Source: Enterobacter sp. JUb54
GTDB lineage: Bacteria > Pseudomonadota > Gammaproteobacteria > Enterobacterales > Enterobacteriaceae
Direction of reading: 5' to 3'
Assembly: GCF_014298075.1 (NCBI RefSeq)
Contig: NZ_CP060418.1
Coordinates: forward strand, 2,294,001-2,358,000
DNA length: 64,000 nt
In this document: positions 8,823-17,988 of the stretch, piece after piece
Numbering within the stretch: the stretch's first letter is position 1
How the letters are laid out: every line of letters starts with the position of its first letter
Translations under genes and position numbers: made by a program
Notes under the pieces: generated by a model
Databases searched by the model: none
Told to the model about the DNA's origin: nothing
The model's input: only the letters and a program-made list of their open reading frames with translations

Positions 8823-8898
8823 CGTCTCGCTCCGCTCATCTCACTCGTTATTCGCCAAGCTTACTCGATTTACGCCTGCAGGAGAGTTCACATTTTGT

Positions 8899-10029
8899 TT
8901 AAACTTCGCGGACCAGTAGCGTCAGCACTTCATAGTGTGCGGTGTGAGGGAACATATCGAACAGCTGCACCCGCTCAACCCGATAACCGGGCAGCAGCGC
9001 GAAATCTTTCGCCATTGTCCGGGCGTTGCAGCTTGAGTAGATAATATACGGGGGCGCCATCCGGCCTAAATAGTCGCACAGCTCGCGGCCGATACCGCGA
9101 CGTGGTGGGTTCACCAGCACCAGGTCCGGAATATCGCCCTCGGCGGTGGCAAACTGCGTCGAGTCCAGCGCCTGAAAATGGAGGTTCGTCAGCCCCAGTT
9201 CAGCGGCAGATTGCCGCGCGCTGGCAATGGCTTCCGGCGCAATTTCAATGCCCGTCAGCCGCATTTGCGCCGTAGCACAGTGCAGGCCAAAGCCGCCTAC
9301 GCCGCAGAACAGATCCCACATATGCTTCACCGGCAGCTGGCGCACCCAGTCACGGGCGGTGGCATACAGCTGGCTGGCAACGGCCGGGTTGGTTTGAAAG
9401 AAGCTCTGCGGGCGGATCCACAGCGGAACGCCGTTAAAGTTTTCCGCCAGCGCGGGCTGCTCGCCGAGCAGAATTTCCTGCTCGCCTTCCATAATGGCCA
9501 TATGCACCGGCTGAATATTGGCGGTAATCACCTTCAGCTGCGGCAGCTGCGCCTGCAGCCAGGGTAGCGCGGCGCGAAGCTGCTCCAGTTTTGCCGTCGA
9601 ACGCAGGACAAAACGCAGCATCATTCCGCCATCCAGCTGGCTTTCGGTCAGCAGCAGATACTTCAGCTCGCCACGCTTGCGGGCGACGTTGTAGGGGGTT
9701 AACCCGGCCCGGGCAATAAACGGCTTTAATACACTAAACACCGGTGCAAAATGGGGCGGATAGAGCGGGCAGTCGGTCAGGTCTTCGGGGGTGCCGTCGC
9801 GGTGCAGCATGCCCAGCAGCGGGCGTTCAACGCTGCCGCTGACTACCATTTTGGCTTTGTTGCGAAAACCAGCCTCCGGGCCGGAAACCGGCATATCCCA
9901 TTGCGCTACCGGGAAGTCCGCTAACAACGTCCTGAGGTCGGCCATTTTACTGGCGAGTTGTTGTGTTAACGGCAGTTCCAGCCACTGACAGGAGCGACAG
10001 CGGCCCGCGTCATAGAGTGCGCAGTGCAT
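8899..10029 (-). CDS. rlmC: 23S rRNA (uracil-747-C5)-methyltransferase RlmC
   Basis: SAM-dependent methyltransferase that makes m5U747 in 23S rRNA; 376 residues, E. coli 375 (formerly RumB/YbjF). The N-terminus carries the iron-sulfur cluster cysteines in [14 protein letters not shown]. The SAM motif is [10 protein letters not shown], the N-P-P-R-R-G-I-G motif IV follows, and the catalytic cysteine lies in S-S-C-N-A. The cluster Cys of D-C-P-L-Y is also present. Single gene between the accessory two-component system and ybjO. Confidence 0.96.
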   Translation of the reverse strand: MHCALYDAGRCRSCQWLELPLTQQLASKMADLRTLLADFPVAQWDMPVSGPEAGFRNKAKMVVSGSVERPLLGMLHRDGTPEDLTDCPLYPPHFAPVFSVLKPFIARAGLTPYNVARKRGELKYLLLTESQLDGGMMLRFVLRSTAKLEQLRAALPWLQAQLPQLKVITANIQPVHMAIMEGEQEILLGEQPALAENFNGVPLWIRPQSFFQTNPAVASQLYATARDWVRQLPVKHMWDLFCGVGGFGLHCATAQMRLTGIEIAPEAIASARQSAAELGLTNLHFQALDSTQFATAEGDIPDLVLVNPPRRGIGRELCDYLGRMAPPYIIYSSCNARTMAKDFALLPGYRVERVQLFDMFPHTAHYEVLTLLVREV

Positions 10030-10071
10030 AAAAAGACCTTCAAAAAAACAGGGGCGGGGATTGTATCATCG

Positions 10072-10545
10072 TTATTGTAGTCGGAAAAACCGTCGGCACG
10101 AAGTCGGGACAAACAGCAGCAGCAATACCAGGTAATCAGGCAGTTTCTGCATCACCAGAGAACGGAATATTTCCCGCTTTGACTCGCCGGCAATACTGAA
10201 CAGTTCCGGGTAGCCATACCCCAGCGAAGCCGCCCACAGGTAGCCGGTGACAATGATTTGCGTCAGCAGGAAGATCCAGCGCGCCAGATTGCGCCCCTTC
10301 ACCAGCGAGAAGGCGCACCATATCTCGATGAACACCAGCAGCAGGCTGGAGAGAAACACCAGCGTCAGGTTCCAGGTCTGGACGCTGCGGCGAATAAACT
10401 CTTCGATGCCGCTGACCCCCAACTGGTTGAAGATCATCAGCAGGTCAACGCCACGAATCAAAATAATGGCGAACGCCGCCACCTGCACCAGGGCAGGAAC
10501 GTTCAGGCGTGCATGAGAGGAACGTGCTTTAGTAAACAATCCCAA
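10072..10545 (-). CDS. ybjO: Inner membrane protein YbjO (DUF2593)
   Basis: 157-residue polytopic protein matching E. coli YbjO along its length. Hydrophobic helices are visible at about 17-40, 60-82, 92-110 and 133-148; the conserved stretch L-W-A-A-S-L-G-Y-G-Y-P-E-L-F-S-I is intact. It lies between potI and rlmC in the same orientation, as in E. coli, and may be read from the pot promoter. Function unknown. Confidence 0.9.
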   Translation of the reverse strand: MGLFTKARSSHARLNVPALVQVAAFAIILIRGVDLLMIFNQLGVSGIEEFIRRSVQTWNLTLVFLSSLLLVFIEIWCAFSLVKGRNLARWIFLLTQIIVTGYLWAASLGYGYPELFSIAGESKREIFRSLVMQKLPDYLVLLLLFVPTSCRRFFRLQ

Positions 10546-10620
10546 CGGAAACGTCTTCCATGAAAACGGCGTCGCACTATCACGACGCCGATACCAGTTT
10601 TACCGTAGATTTTAGGGGGT

Positions 10621-11466
10621 TCAGCTGCGTCTTGCACGCTGGATATCGCGTACTCGCTGCTTTTCTGCGCGGGCCATCAAATACCAGGCGATAAAACCAA
10701 CAACCCCGACCACCGCGAGGATTAACGTCGCCAGGGCGTTGATTTCCGGGTTCACCCCCATCCGCACGCTGGAGAAGACCAGCATTGGTAAGGTGGTGGC
10801 GCCCGGGCCGGAGACAAAGCTGGCAATAACCAGATCGTCCAGCGACAAGGTAAAGGCCAGCAGCCAGCCGGAGATCACCGCCGGCATAATCATCGGCAGC
10901 GTGATGATGAAAAAGACCTTCAGCGGCGGCGCGCCCAAATCCATCGCCGCTTCTTCAATAGAGTGGTCCAGTTCACGCAGCCGTGACGAAATGACCACCG
11001 CCACGTAGGCGGTACAGAAGGTCACGTGCGCCAGCCAGATGGTCAGCATCCCGCGATCCGACGGCCAGCCGATTGCGTGCCCCAACGCCACAAACAGCAG
11101 CAGCAGCGACAGCCCGGTGATCACATCAGGCATAACCAGCGGCGCGGTAATCATAAACGCAAAGCCGGTTGATCCGCGGAAGCGGCCAAAACGCACCATC
11201 ACCACGGCCGCAATGGTCCCCAGCACCACCGCCGCCGTTGCCGCGCAGGTGGCGATGGTCAGACTCAGCCCGACGGCGCTCATCATCGCATCATCATGGA
11301 ACAGCTCGCTGTACCAGCGCGTTGACCACCCGGCCCACACCGTCACCAGCTTCGAACTGTTGAATGAGTAGATCACCAGCATCAACATCGGGGCATACAA
11401 AAACGTAAAGCCGATCACGAGGATTAAAATTCGCCATGGCGAACGTACTACCGGCAAATCATTCAT
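10621..11466 (-). CDS. potI: Putrescine ABC transporter permease PotI
   Basis: Second permease of the PotFGHI putrescine importer. The internal ATG at 11466 (MNDLPVVRSPWRI) gives 281 residues, the E. coli length, and overlaps the potH stop codon by ATGA (11463-11466). Six hydrophobic segments are visible. The EAA loop is E-E-A-A-M-D-L-G-A-P-P. The C-terminal tail is basic (K-Q-R-V-R-D-I-Q-R-A-R-R-S). Last gene of potFGHI. Confidence 0.95.
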   Translation of the reverse strand: MNDLPVVRSPWRILILVIGFTFLYAPMLMLVIYSFNSSKLVTVWAGWSTRWYSELFHDDAMMSAVGLSLTIATCAATAAVVLGTIAAVVMVRFGRFRGSTGFAFMITAPLVMPDVITGLSLLLLFVALGHAIGWPSDRGMLTIWLAHVTFCTAYVAVVISSRLRELDHSIEEAAMDLGAPPLKVFFIITLPMIMPAVISGWLLAFTLSLDDLVIASFVSGPGATTLPMLVFSSVRMGVNPEINALATLILAVVGVVGFIAWYLMARAEKQRVRDIQRARRS

Positions 11467-12416
11467 CCGTGTTCCCCTATCTGTTTTTGCTGATGCTTGT
11501 GGAACCACATGATCGGCACGATCAACAGCAGCAACATCACAATCGCCACCGCCGAGGCCACCGGCCAGTCGCGGTTATTAAAGAACTCCTGCCACAGGAC
11601 GCGCCCGATCATAATGCTGTCCGGCCCGCCTAACAGTTCCGGGATCACAAACTCCCCTACCGCCGGGATAAACACCAGCATCGACCCGGCGATAATCCCG
11701 CCTTTGGTCAGCGGGACGATCACCTGGAAGAAGGTTTTCAGCGGTCGCGCACCCAGATCCAGCGAAGCCTCCACCAGCGAGTAGTCGATACGCGTCAACG
11801 CGGTATAAATAGGCAGCACCATAAACGGCAGATAGGCGTAAACAATGCCGATATACACCGCGAGATTGGTATGCAGGATCTCCAGAGGCTGGTCGATAAC
11901 CCCAAGCCACAGCAGAAAATTATTCAGCACGCCGTTGCTTTTCAACAGCCCCATCCACGCATACACGCGGATCAGGAATGAGGTCCACGACGGCAGGATC
12001 ACCAGCAGCAGCAGAATATTTCGCGTGGATGGTTTGCTGTGCGCCACCGCCCATGCCAGCGGATAGCCCAGTAACAGACAGCAGAACGTCGAGATGCCCG
12101 CCACCTGCAGCGACTGCAGATAGGCTTCGAAATAGAGCGGATCGTCGGTCAGCTGCAGGAAGTTGCCGAGGTTCAACGTTAACGTCAGCTGGCCTTCCGC
12201 CCACTCCCACAGATCGGTGTAGGGCGGGATCGCTCGCGCCATCTCTGCGAGGCTGATTTTAAATACGATCAGGAACGGCAGCAGAAACAGCAGGATCAGC
12301 CACAGATACGGCAGCGCGATCACCAGCTTGCGGCCATGGGCCATCTGCAGACGCGCGAGCCAGAGCGCAAAACCGCCCGGTTTTTTGGCCCCGGCCGGTG
12401 GTTCTAATGTACTCAT
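11463..12416 (-). CDS. potH: Putrescine ABC transporter permease PotH
   Basis: First permease of the putrescine importer, 317 residues like E. coli PotH. It has a long cytoplasmic N-terminus (MSTLEPPAGAKKPGGFALW) and then six transmembrane helices. The EAA motif is V-E-A-S-L-D-L-G-A-R-P. It begins 10 bp after potG and its stop overlaps potI, so the permease pair is translationally coupled. Confidence 0.95.
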   Translation of the reverse strand: MSTLEPPAGAKKPGGFALWLARLQMAHGRKLVIALPYLWLILLFLLPFLIVFKISLAEMARAIPPYTDLWEWAEGQLTLTLNLGNFLQLTDDPLYFEAYLQSLQVAGISTFCCLLLGYPLAWAVAHSKPSTRNILLLLVILPSWTSFLIRVYAWMGLLKSNGVLNNFLLWLGVIDQPLEILHTNLAVYIGIVYAYLPFMVLPIYTALTRIDYSLVEASLDLGARPLKTFFQVIVPLTKGGIIAGSMLVFIPAVGEFVIPELLGGPDSIMIGRVLWQEFFNNRDWPVASAVAIVMLLLLIVPIMWFHKHQQKQIGEHG

Positions 12417-12426
12417 CGCCCTCTCC

Positions 12427-13560
12427 TTACACCGTCAGAACAACGCAGCTGTCGGCATCCCAGCACAAACGAACTTCATCACCCCAGGTCGGCGACCCTT
12501 TACGATGACGGTGTTCATTCTGTAACTGCGCGCTGATCATCTGCCCGCTTTTCAGGCGTACGTGGTAGATAGAGAGATCGCCGAGGTAGGCAATATAAAT
12601 CACCTCCCCCACCGCGAAGTTATAGCCATCCGCCGGCGGCTCATCGCAGAGCATGATTTTTTCCGGACGCAGGGCCACCCACACCGGAACATTATCAATA
12701 ACCGACGCATCAGGATCGACCTTCAGCGGATGGGTCAGCCCCGGCGAGTTCAACACCAGGCCATCTTCCAACCGCTCTTTCACCAGTCCTTCAAACACGT
12801 TGACCGAACCGATAAACTCCGCGCTATAGCGGGTTGTCGGATGTTCATAGATCTCTTCCGGCTCGCCGATTTGCACGAACTTACCGCGGTTCATAATGGC
12901 GATACGCCCGGCCATGGTCATCGCCTCTTCCTGATCGTGAGTCACCATCACGCAGGTCGCGCCGACACGCTCGAGAATATCCACCACTTCCAACTGCATG
13001 CGGTCACGCAGTTTTTTATCCAGCGCGCCCATCGGTTCGTCGAGCAGCAGCAGTTTTGGCCGCTTCGCCAGGCTGCGCGCCAGCGCAACACGCTGGCGCT
13101 GCCCGCCGGACAGCTGGTGCGGTTTACGTTTGGCAAACTCCTGCATATGCACCAGCGCGAGCATCTCCTGCACTCTGCTGGTGATTTCGGCTTTCGGCAG
13201 TTTGTCCTGCTTCAGGCCGAACGCGATGTTCTGCTCCACCGTCATATGGGGGAACAGGGCGTAGGACTGAAACATCATATTGATCGGCCGCTGATAAGGC
13301 GGTACGCGAGACAGGTCGACGCCATCAAGCATAATTTGGCCGGCCGTCGGTTCTTCAAAGCCTGCCAGCATGCGCAGCAGCGTTGATTTACCACAGCCAG
13401 ATGCGCCCAGCAGTGCGAAAATTTCGCCTTTATAAATGGTGAGATTGACGTCATCGACGGCATGTTGGCCATCAAAGGATTTCGTCAGATTACGGATTTC
13501 CAGCAGCGGGGTCAGCGCTTTGGGGGTTTTCGCCTGTGGGCGGGAAATTGCGTCATTCAC
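12427..13560 (-). CDS. potG: Putrescine ABC transporter ATPase PotG
   Basis: ATP-binding subunit of PotFGHI. I place the start at the GTG at 13560 (VNDAISRPQAKTPKA), which is preceded by GGAGAG and gives 377 residues as in E. coli; the upstream ATG at 13614 adds an unrelated leader. Walker A is G-A-S-G-C-G-K-S-T, the signature is L-S-G-G-Q-R-Q-R and Walker B is L-L-L-L-D-E-P. A C-terminal TOBE-type regulatory domain follows from about residue 290. A hairpin at 13725-13742 separates it from potF. Confidence 0.95.
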   Translation of the reverse strand: MNDAISRPQAKTPKALTPLLEIRNLTKSFDGQHAVDDVNLTIYKGEIFALLGASGCGKSTLLRMLAGFEEPTAGQIMLDGVDLSRVPPYQRPINMMFQSYALFPHMTVEQNIAFGLKQDKLPKAEITSRVQEMLALVHMQEFAKRKPHQLSGGQRQRVALARSLAKRPKLLLLDEPMGALDKKLRDRMQLEVVDILERVGATCVMVTHDQEEAMTMAGRIAIMNRGKFVQIGEPEEIYEHPTTRYSAEFIGSVNVFEGLVKERLEDGLVLNSPGLTHPLKVDPDASVIDNVPVWVALRPEKIMLCDEPPADGYNFAVGEVIYIAYLGDLSIYHVRLKSGQMISAQLQNEHRHRKGSPTWGDEVRLCWDADSCVVLTV

Positions 13561-13724
13561 TCGGGTGCTCTCCGGCAAAAAAGCTAACCACCGTATGGCC
13601 CGGTTGCCATACATTCTACTTTACAGTGCAGGCGCACCATCCTGGTGCATACATTCGCTGCACGTTGCATCAGCGTTTACACCGACCGGGGAGTGCAATC
13701 TCCCGGCCGGGTAAGATCTGTTCA

Positions 13725-13742
13725 GGCCCGGCGAACCGGGCC
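13725..13742 (-). other. Perfect GC hairpin in the potF-potG spacer
   Basis: GGCCCGG-CGAA-CCGGGCC, a 7-bp stem closed by a tetraloop and with no T-run. It lies just after the potF stop codon. Such structures usually protect the upstream message, which would give more binding protein PotF than PotG/H/I. Confidence 0.55.
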
Positions 13743-13750
13743 ATCAGGCT

Positions 13751-14863
13751 TTATTTGCCGCTTTTCACTTTCGTCCACGCACGGGTACGCACGCGGTCGA
13801 TTTTCGGATCCTGAACTTTCAGGGTGAACAGCTTGGCAAACACATCCGCCGGCGGGTAGATAGCCGGGTTGTTACGGATCGTTTCGCTCACCAGCGGAGT
13901 CGACGCTTTGTTACCGTTCGCGTAGTACACCTGGTCGCTGATTTTGGCGATAACTTCCGGACGCATCAGATAGTTAAGGAACTGATAAGCTTCATCTTTA
14001 TTCTTGGCGTCCGCAGGCATTGCAAAGACGTCAAAGAAGGCCAGCGCCCCTTCTTTCGGGATAAAGTAGGAGACGTTCACGCCATTCTTCGCCTCTTTCG
14101 CCCGGTTTGCCGCCTGCCAGACGTCGCCCGCCCAGCCGATAGCGACGCAGATATCGCCGTTAGCCAGGTCGTTGATGTATTGCGAGGAGTGGAAGTAGCG
14201 AATATTCGGCCGCAGCTTAAGCAGCAGGTCGGTTGCCGGCCCGGTGTAGTCATTGGCTTTTGTGCTGTTAGGATCTTTGCCCAGATAGTTCAGGACCGTC
14301 GCAAAAATCTCTTCCGGTGCATCGAGGAAGGAGACGCCGCAGCTTTTCAGCTTTTCGAGGTTCTCAGGCTTGAGGACCAGATCCCAGCTATCCAGCGGGG
14401 CATCTTTACCCAACACGGCTTTCACTTTATCGACGTTGTAGCCGATCCCGGTTGTCGCCCACAGATACGGCATCGCGTATTTATTTTCCGGGTCGTGCTT
14501 AGCCACCAGCTTCAGCACTTCCGGGTCGAGATTTTTCCAGTTCGGCAGCTTACTCTTGTCCAGCGGCTGGAAAACGCCGGCAGCCAGCTGGCGCTCAAGG
14601 AAACTCGCCGACGGTACGACCAGGTCAAAACCGGTGCTGCCGGCCATCAGCTTGCCTTCCAACACTTCGTTGGAATCAAAAACGTCATACACCACTTTAA
14701 TACCGGTCTCTTTTTCGAAATCGGCTACCGTGTCCGGCGCGATATAATCAGACCAGTTATAAACATGTAGGGTTTTCTGTTCCGCTGCGAGTGAACCGGC
14801 AGAGACGGCCATCAACGCACCCGTAACCAGACCTGTTAACCATTTTTTACCAAAGGCGGTCAT
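13751..14863 (-). CDS. potF: Periplasmic putrescine-binding protein PotF
   Basis: Putrescine receptor of the PotFGHI importer, 370 residues, equal to E. coli. The signal peptide is MTAFGKKWLTGLVTGALMAV...SLAAEQ, cleaved before E-Q-K-T-L. The mature start L-H-V-Y-N-W-S-D-Y-I and S-A-S-F-L-E are typical of the spermidine/putrescine-binding family. It heads the operon; the promoter region of 349 bp upstream contains a sigma-54-like element. Confidence 0.96.
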   Translation of the reverse strand: MTAFGKKWLTGLVTGALMAVSAGSLAAEQKTLHVYNWSDYIAPDTVADFEKETGIKVVYDVFDSNEVLEGKLMAGSTGFDLVVPSASFLERQLAAGVFQPLDKSKLPNWKNLDPEVLKLVAKHDPENKYAMPYLWATTGIGYNVDKVKAVLGKDAPLDSWDLVLKPENLEKLKSCGVSFLDAPEEIFATVLNYLGKDPNSTKANDYTGPATDLLLKLRPNIRYFHSSQYINDLANGDICVAIGWAGDVWQAANRAKEAKNGVNVSYFIPKEGALAFFDVFAMPADAKNKDEAYQFLNYLMRPEVIAKISDQVYYANGNKASTPLVSETIRNNPAIYPPADVFAKLFTLKVQDPKIDRVRTRAWTKVKSGK

Positions 14864-14924
14864 ATCTCTTATTCCTTCTCAAATGCCCGTTAACAAGCGG
14901 GCTTAATATACGCACTTGTCTGCA

Positions 14925-14940
14925 TGCAATAATCGTGCAT
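14925..14940 (-). promoter_or_regulatory. Sigma-54 (RpoN)-type promoter of potFGHI
   Basis: Read on the minus strand this is ATGCACGATTATTGCA, against the consensus TGGCACG-N4-TTGCA: 10 of 12 fixed bases match, with the -12 GC intact and one G of the -24 GG lost. It ends about 60 bp before the potF ATG. NtrC/sigma-54 control of potFGHI is known for E. coli. The remainder of the 349-bp gap 14864-15212 holds GCCCG/CGGGC and GAGAGG-type hairpins but no NtrC site that I can point to. Confidence 0.6.
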
Positions 14941-15174
14941 GTTTTTTCATTGCCTAAGAAAAGGAGAGAGGACCTCTCCCGGAATGGTTGCCCGCAACTG
15001 GAAGCATCGCCAGAATAACTGTAGCCAGAATAAGAGGCTATAGCCCAGGTAAAATAACGCCTTTTATCAATTTTTTATGCAATAACGGTCTACGTGATAA
15101 GCCAAAAGCGGCAGAATGGCGGTGAAAAATTCTTTAAGGAAAGGTTAACAGCAGAATAAAAGCGCGTAATACAC

Positions 15175-15193
15175 AGCCACTGTGGTAGTGGCT
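15175..15193 (-). terminator. Hairpin downstream of ybjN
   Basis: AGCCACT (15175-15181) pairs with AGTGGCT (15187-15193). It lies 20 bp past the ybjN stop codon and is the likely 3' end of the ybjC-nfsA-rimK-ybjN transcript. No strong T-run. Confidence 0.5.
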
Positions 15194-15212
15194 GCGCTAT
15201 TCATCGACAGGT

Positions 15213-15692
15213 TTAGTGAAGAAAATGGTGCTGAACTTCTTCAGCGGGGTACTCTTCTTCTTCGGCTTTAAAGAGCACCTGGTTGGCGGCCGCTTCGAGG
15301 ATCACCATTGATATTTGCTCTTCGCTCTGGCGGAAGAACCAGCCAAATTGCTCAACGGTAATGCCAACGCCGACGGATAACGCCTGGCACACTACCAGCT
15401 TAGGCAGGTTATCATCCTGGATATCGAGGAATGCTTTGACGGTTAACGAACTGGCGTTGATCGCCGACAGATCGGCAGACAGCGGCAGCAGCGCCGACGG
15501 CTTCACTTCCGCGAGGGCCGAAAAGAGCACCACGTTGTCTACCAGATCGATTTTGGCATCGAAAATGCCTTCGAAATTCTGCATATGCGGCAGGTGCAAA
15601 GCCTGGCAGGAATCACACTCAAAAAAGCTAATGCCTAGCTCATCGAGCCAATGACGTAGCGTATCCAGACCCGGAACGACCAGTGAATCCAT
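15213..15692 (-). CDS. ybjN: YbjN family protein (stress/motility-linked, DUF1790-like)
   Basis: 159 residues from the ATG at 15692 (MDSLVVPGLDTLRHWLDELG), chosen because it matches the E. coli start and has AGAGGTC upstream. Conserved blocks include F-F-E-C-D-S-C-Q-A-L-H-L-P-H, N-A-S-S-L-T-V-K-A-F-L-D and S-E-E-Q-I-S-M-V-I-L-E-A. E. coli YbjN structurally resembles type III secretion chaperones and affects motility and stress phenotypes; the biochemical role is not settled. It follows rimK in what looks like one operon. Confidence 0.93.
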   Translation of the reverse strand: MDSLVVPGLDTLRHWLDELGISFFECDSCQALHLPHMQNFEGIFDAKIDLVDNVVLFSALAEVKPSALLPLSADLSAINASSLTVKAFLDIQDDNLPKLVVCQALSVGVGITVEQFGWFFRQSEEQISMVILEAAANQVLFKAEEEEYPAEEVQHHFLH

Positions 15693-15780
15693 ATGACCTG
15701 TGACCTCTTGCTGTGTAAAAACGACGCCATAGCTTACGCAAAAAATACGCGGCATACCACGAAAGTGTCAGCGCGGACGA

Positions 15781-16683
15781 TTATCCACCCATTTTCAGAC
15801 AAAATTCAGGCGTGGCCTGGCGCTCGATCCAGGCGATCATCCGCCCGGCAATATCGATGCCGGTGGTCGTTTCAACCCCTTCCAGACCCGGTGAGGCGTT
15901 GACCTCCATCACCAGCGGCCCGCGGGTTGCGCGTAAGATATCGACCCCGGCAACGTCCAGACCGAGGGTCTGCGCCGCTTTGATGGCCATCGCCCGCTCC
16001 TGCTCGCTGATAATGGCGACCGTTGCCACCCCACCACGGTGCAGGTTAGAGCGGAAATCGCCCTCTTTTGCCCGTCGCTCAATCGCCGCCACCACTTCAT
16101 TGCCCACCACCAGGCAGCGAATATCCCGCCCTTTTGCCTCGGCAATATACTCCTGAACCAGAATATGCGCGTTCAGACCCCGGAAGGCATCAATCACGCT
16201 TTCGGCCGCCTGGCGCGTCTCTGCCAGCACCACGCCGATCCCCTGCGTGCCTTCCACCAGTTTGACGACCAGGGGCGCACCGCCCACCATGGCGATCAGG
16301 TCACTGGTATCATCCGGGGAGTGGGCGATCCCGGTCAGGGGAAGATCGATCCCCTGGCGTGCCAGCAGCTGTAACGAGCGCAGTTTGTCGCGGGCGCGGG
16401 TAATCGCCACCGACTCATTGAGCGGGTAGCTGCCTAACAGTTCAAACTGGCGCAGCGCCGCGGTACCGTAATAGGTAATGGCGGAACCGATCCGTGGGAT
16501 CACGGCATCGAAATGCGGGAGCTGGCGGCCTTTATAGTGGATCGATGATGCCACCGGACTGACGTTCATATAACAAGAAAGCGGATCGAGGATTTCCACC
16601 TGGTGACCGCGCTTCTGCGCGGCTTCACGTAGGCGACGACATGAATAGAGCGTTCCATCCCGGGATAATATGGCAATTTTCAC
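15781..16683 (-). CDS. rimK: Ribosomal protein S6 glutamate ligase RimK
   Basis: ATP-grasp ligase that adds glutamates to the C-terminus of ribosomal protein S6. I use the GTG at 16683 ([18 protein letters not shown]), preceded by AGAGG, giving 300 residues as in E. coli. ATP-grasp features: [13 protein letters not shown] (nucleotide loop), Q-E-Y-I, and the metal-binding [11 protein letters not shown]. It follows nfsA after about 110 bp that contain a CCGCTCCGGCGG-type hairpin. Confidence 0.96.
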   Translation of the reverse strand: MKIAILSRDGTLYSCRRLREAAQKRGHQVEILDPLSCYMNVSPVASSIHYKGRQLPHFDAVIPRIGSAITYYGTAALRQFELLGSYPLNESVAITRARDKLRSLQLLARQGIDLPLTGIAHSPDDTSDLIAMVGGAPLVVKLVEGTQGIGVVLAETRQAAESVIDAFRGLNAHILVQEYIAEAKGRDIRCLVVGNEVVAAIERRAKEGDFRSNLHRGGVATVAIISEQERAMAIKAAQTLGLDVAGVDILRATRGPLVMEVNASPGLEGVETTTGIDIAGRMIAWIERQATPEFCLKMGG

Positions 16684-16795
16684 CCTGCACCTCTGCAAAA
16701 AGACCCGCTCCGGCGGGCCTTCACTGTATTAATTACGCCACCACCGCCCGGCCTCTGACTCTTGAGGCGCTAAGCAGGCAGCAGTGTACACGCAA

Positions 16796-17518
16796 TCAGC
16801 GCGTTGCCCACCCCTGCTTATGCAGGTAATCCAGAATAAACGGGCGGCTTTCTTTAATAATAGTGCGGCGAATATGGTCGCTCCAGGTATCGCGACGCGT
16901 ATTGCTGCCACGTGACAGATAATACTGTGCCATCTGCTCATCATATTCTGCCAGCACGGTTTCATCCAACGGCTGCCAGCTATTTTCATGCACCAGCATC
17001 GCCGCCGGCATACGCGGCTTCACATCCGGGTTATCGGCAGGCCAGCCGAGGCACAGGCCAAACAGCGGCAGCACGTGCTGCGGCAGCTTCAACAGCTCGG
17101 TCACCGCGTCAATACTGTTACGGATCCCGCCAATGTAGACGCCGCCCAGCCCTAACGACTCGGCGGCAACCAGCGCGTTTTGCGCCAGCATCGCGGTATC
17201 TACCGCCCCCAGCAGCAGCTGCTCTGCCAGACCTAACTGAGCATCCGGGCAGATCTCCAGGTGACGGCTAAAATCGGCACAAAATACCCAGAATTCCGCT
17301 GCACGGGCCACATGCTGCTGGCCGCCGCTTAGGGTCACTAGCTGCTCGCGAAGCTGCGGGTCGGTCACGCGAATAATCGAGCTGCATTGTAAAAAGCTGG
17401 AGCTGGATGCCCCCTGTGCGCTGGCGATGATGGCGGCACGCTGTTCGTCGCTGATGGGCGCATCGGTAAAGTGGCGAATGGAGCGGTGGCTCCGCAGCAG
17501 ATCAATGGTCGGCGTCAT
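16796..17518 (-). CDS. nfsA: Oxygen-insensitive NADPH nitroreductase NfsA
   Basis: FMN-dependent major nitroreductase; 240 residues, the E. coli length. Family marks are R-S-H-R-S-I-R-H-F near the N-terminus (FMN phosphate), A-S-S-S-S-F-L-Q, G-L-G-G-V-Y-I-G-G-I-R-N and C-L-G-W-P. It reduces nitroaromatics and quinones and activates nitrofurans. Its start overlaps the 3' end of ybjC by 17 bp, so they are coupled. In E. coli the ybjC-nfsA operon belongs to the SoxRS/MarA regulon. Confidence 0.96.
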   Translation of the reverse strand: MTPTIDLLRSHRSIRHFTDAPISDEQRAAIIASAQGASSSSFLQCSSIIRVTDPQLREQLVTLSGGQQHVARAAEFWVFCADFSRHLEICPDAQLGLAEQLLLGAVDTAMLAQNALVAAESLGLGGVYIGGIRNSIDAVTELLKLPQHVLPLFGLCLGWPADNPDVKPRMPAAMLVHENSWQPLDETVLAEYDEQMAQYYLSRGSNTRRDTWSDHIRRTIIKESRPFILDYLHKQGWATR

Positions 17519-17789
17519 CTCGTTTTTCTCTGTCGGGTGAAGAAGGTGGTTTTTGAGTTTGCGTCAGCTGTGGCGCCACGATCCTTGCCATACGCCACAT
17601 CAGCGCAATGGCCGCAGGCAGCATCAGCAGGATCCCGGCAAAAATCATCAGCAGGGCTGCCGTGGGACTGGAAAACGGCGCCGGCAGTTGCAGATACTGG
17701 TTGAGCGAAAGCCAGGCCAGGGTCAACAGCACAATACCGATAATCTCTATCACCAGGACGCTTTTTGGCAAGGCGGCGGGCGATCGCAT
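17502..17789 (-). CDS. ybjC: Small inner membrane protein YbjC (DUF1418)
   Basis: 95 residues from the ATG at 17789 (MRSPAALPKSV), which sits behind a strong GGAGGAGAGTT site and matches the E. coli length. Two transmembrane helices (about 10-30 and 44-68) are followed by a charged, proline-rich cytoplasmic tail. First gene of the ybjC-nfsA-rimK-ybjN cluster. Function unknown; the link to oxidative-stress control is known from E. coli, but I could not locate a clear marbox in the upstream sequence. Confidence 0.9.
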   Translation of the reverse strand: MRSPAALPKSVLVIEIIGIVLLTLAWLSLNQYLQLPAPFSSPTAALLMIFAGILLMLPAAIALMWRMARIVAPQLTQTQKPPSSPDREKRDDADH

Positions 17790-17880
17790 AACTCTCCTCC
17801 GGTCAATGTAGGCTGTTCGGCGTCTGAAGCCGCACAGCGGGGACAGTATAGTCATTTAACAGAACCGACATTTATCAAAC

Positions 17881-17917
17881 ATAGCCTTAAACCATCGGAG
17901 AAAAAGGCAGAACCTTC
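17881..17917. promoter_or_regulatory. Possible OxyR site upstream of grxA
   Basis: ATAGCCTTAAACCAT (17881-17895) matches ATAGnTnnnAnCTAT at 8 of 10 fixed bases. After the expected 7-bp spacer, 17903-17917 matches at about 6 of 10. grxA is an OxyR target in E. coli. The second half is poor, so this is tentative. Confidence 0.35.
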
Positions 17918-17988
17918 TTTTACTCACCGCCGGAACAGGTCATCATAGTCAGTATTCGCCATCCGGCAGAGAGTTAAGGAGAAAAAGC

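Noticed and set aside
13561-13614. N-terminal extension of PotG to an upstream ATG
   Set aside because: The GTG at 13560 has a proper GGAGAG site and gives the family length; the extension has no similarity to the family.
14923-14947. CATGCA/TGCATG hairpin with T6 read as a plus-strand terminator
   Set aside because: No plus-strand gene ends here; the same bases fit the minus-strand sigma-54 promoter of potF better.
17790-17880. SoxS/MarA box upstream of ybjC
   Set aside because: Expected from E. coli biology, but no stretch matched the AYnGCACnnWnnRYYAAAY pattern well enough to report.
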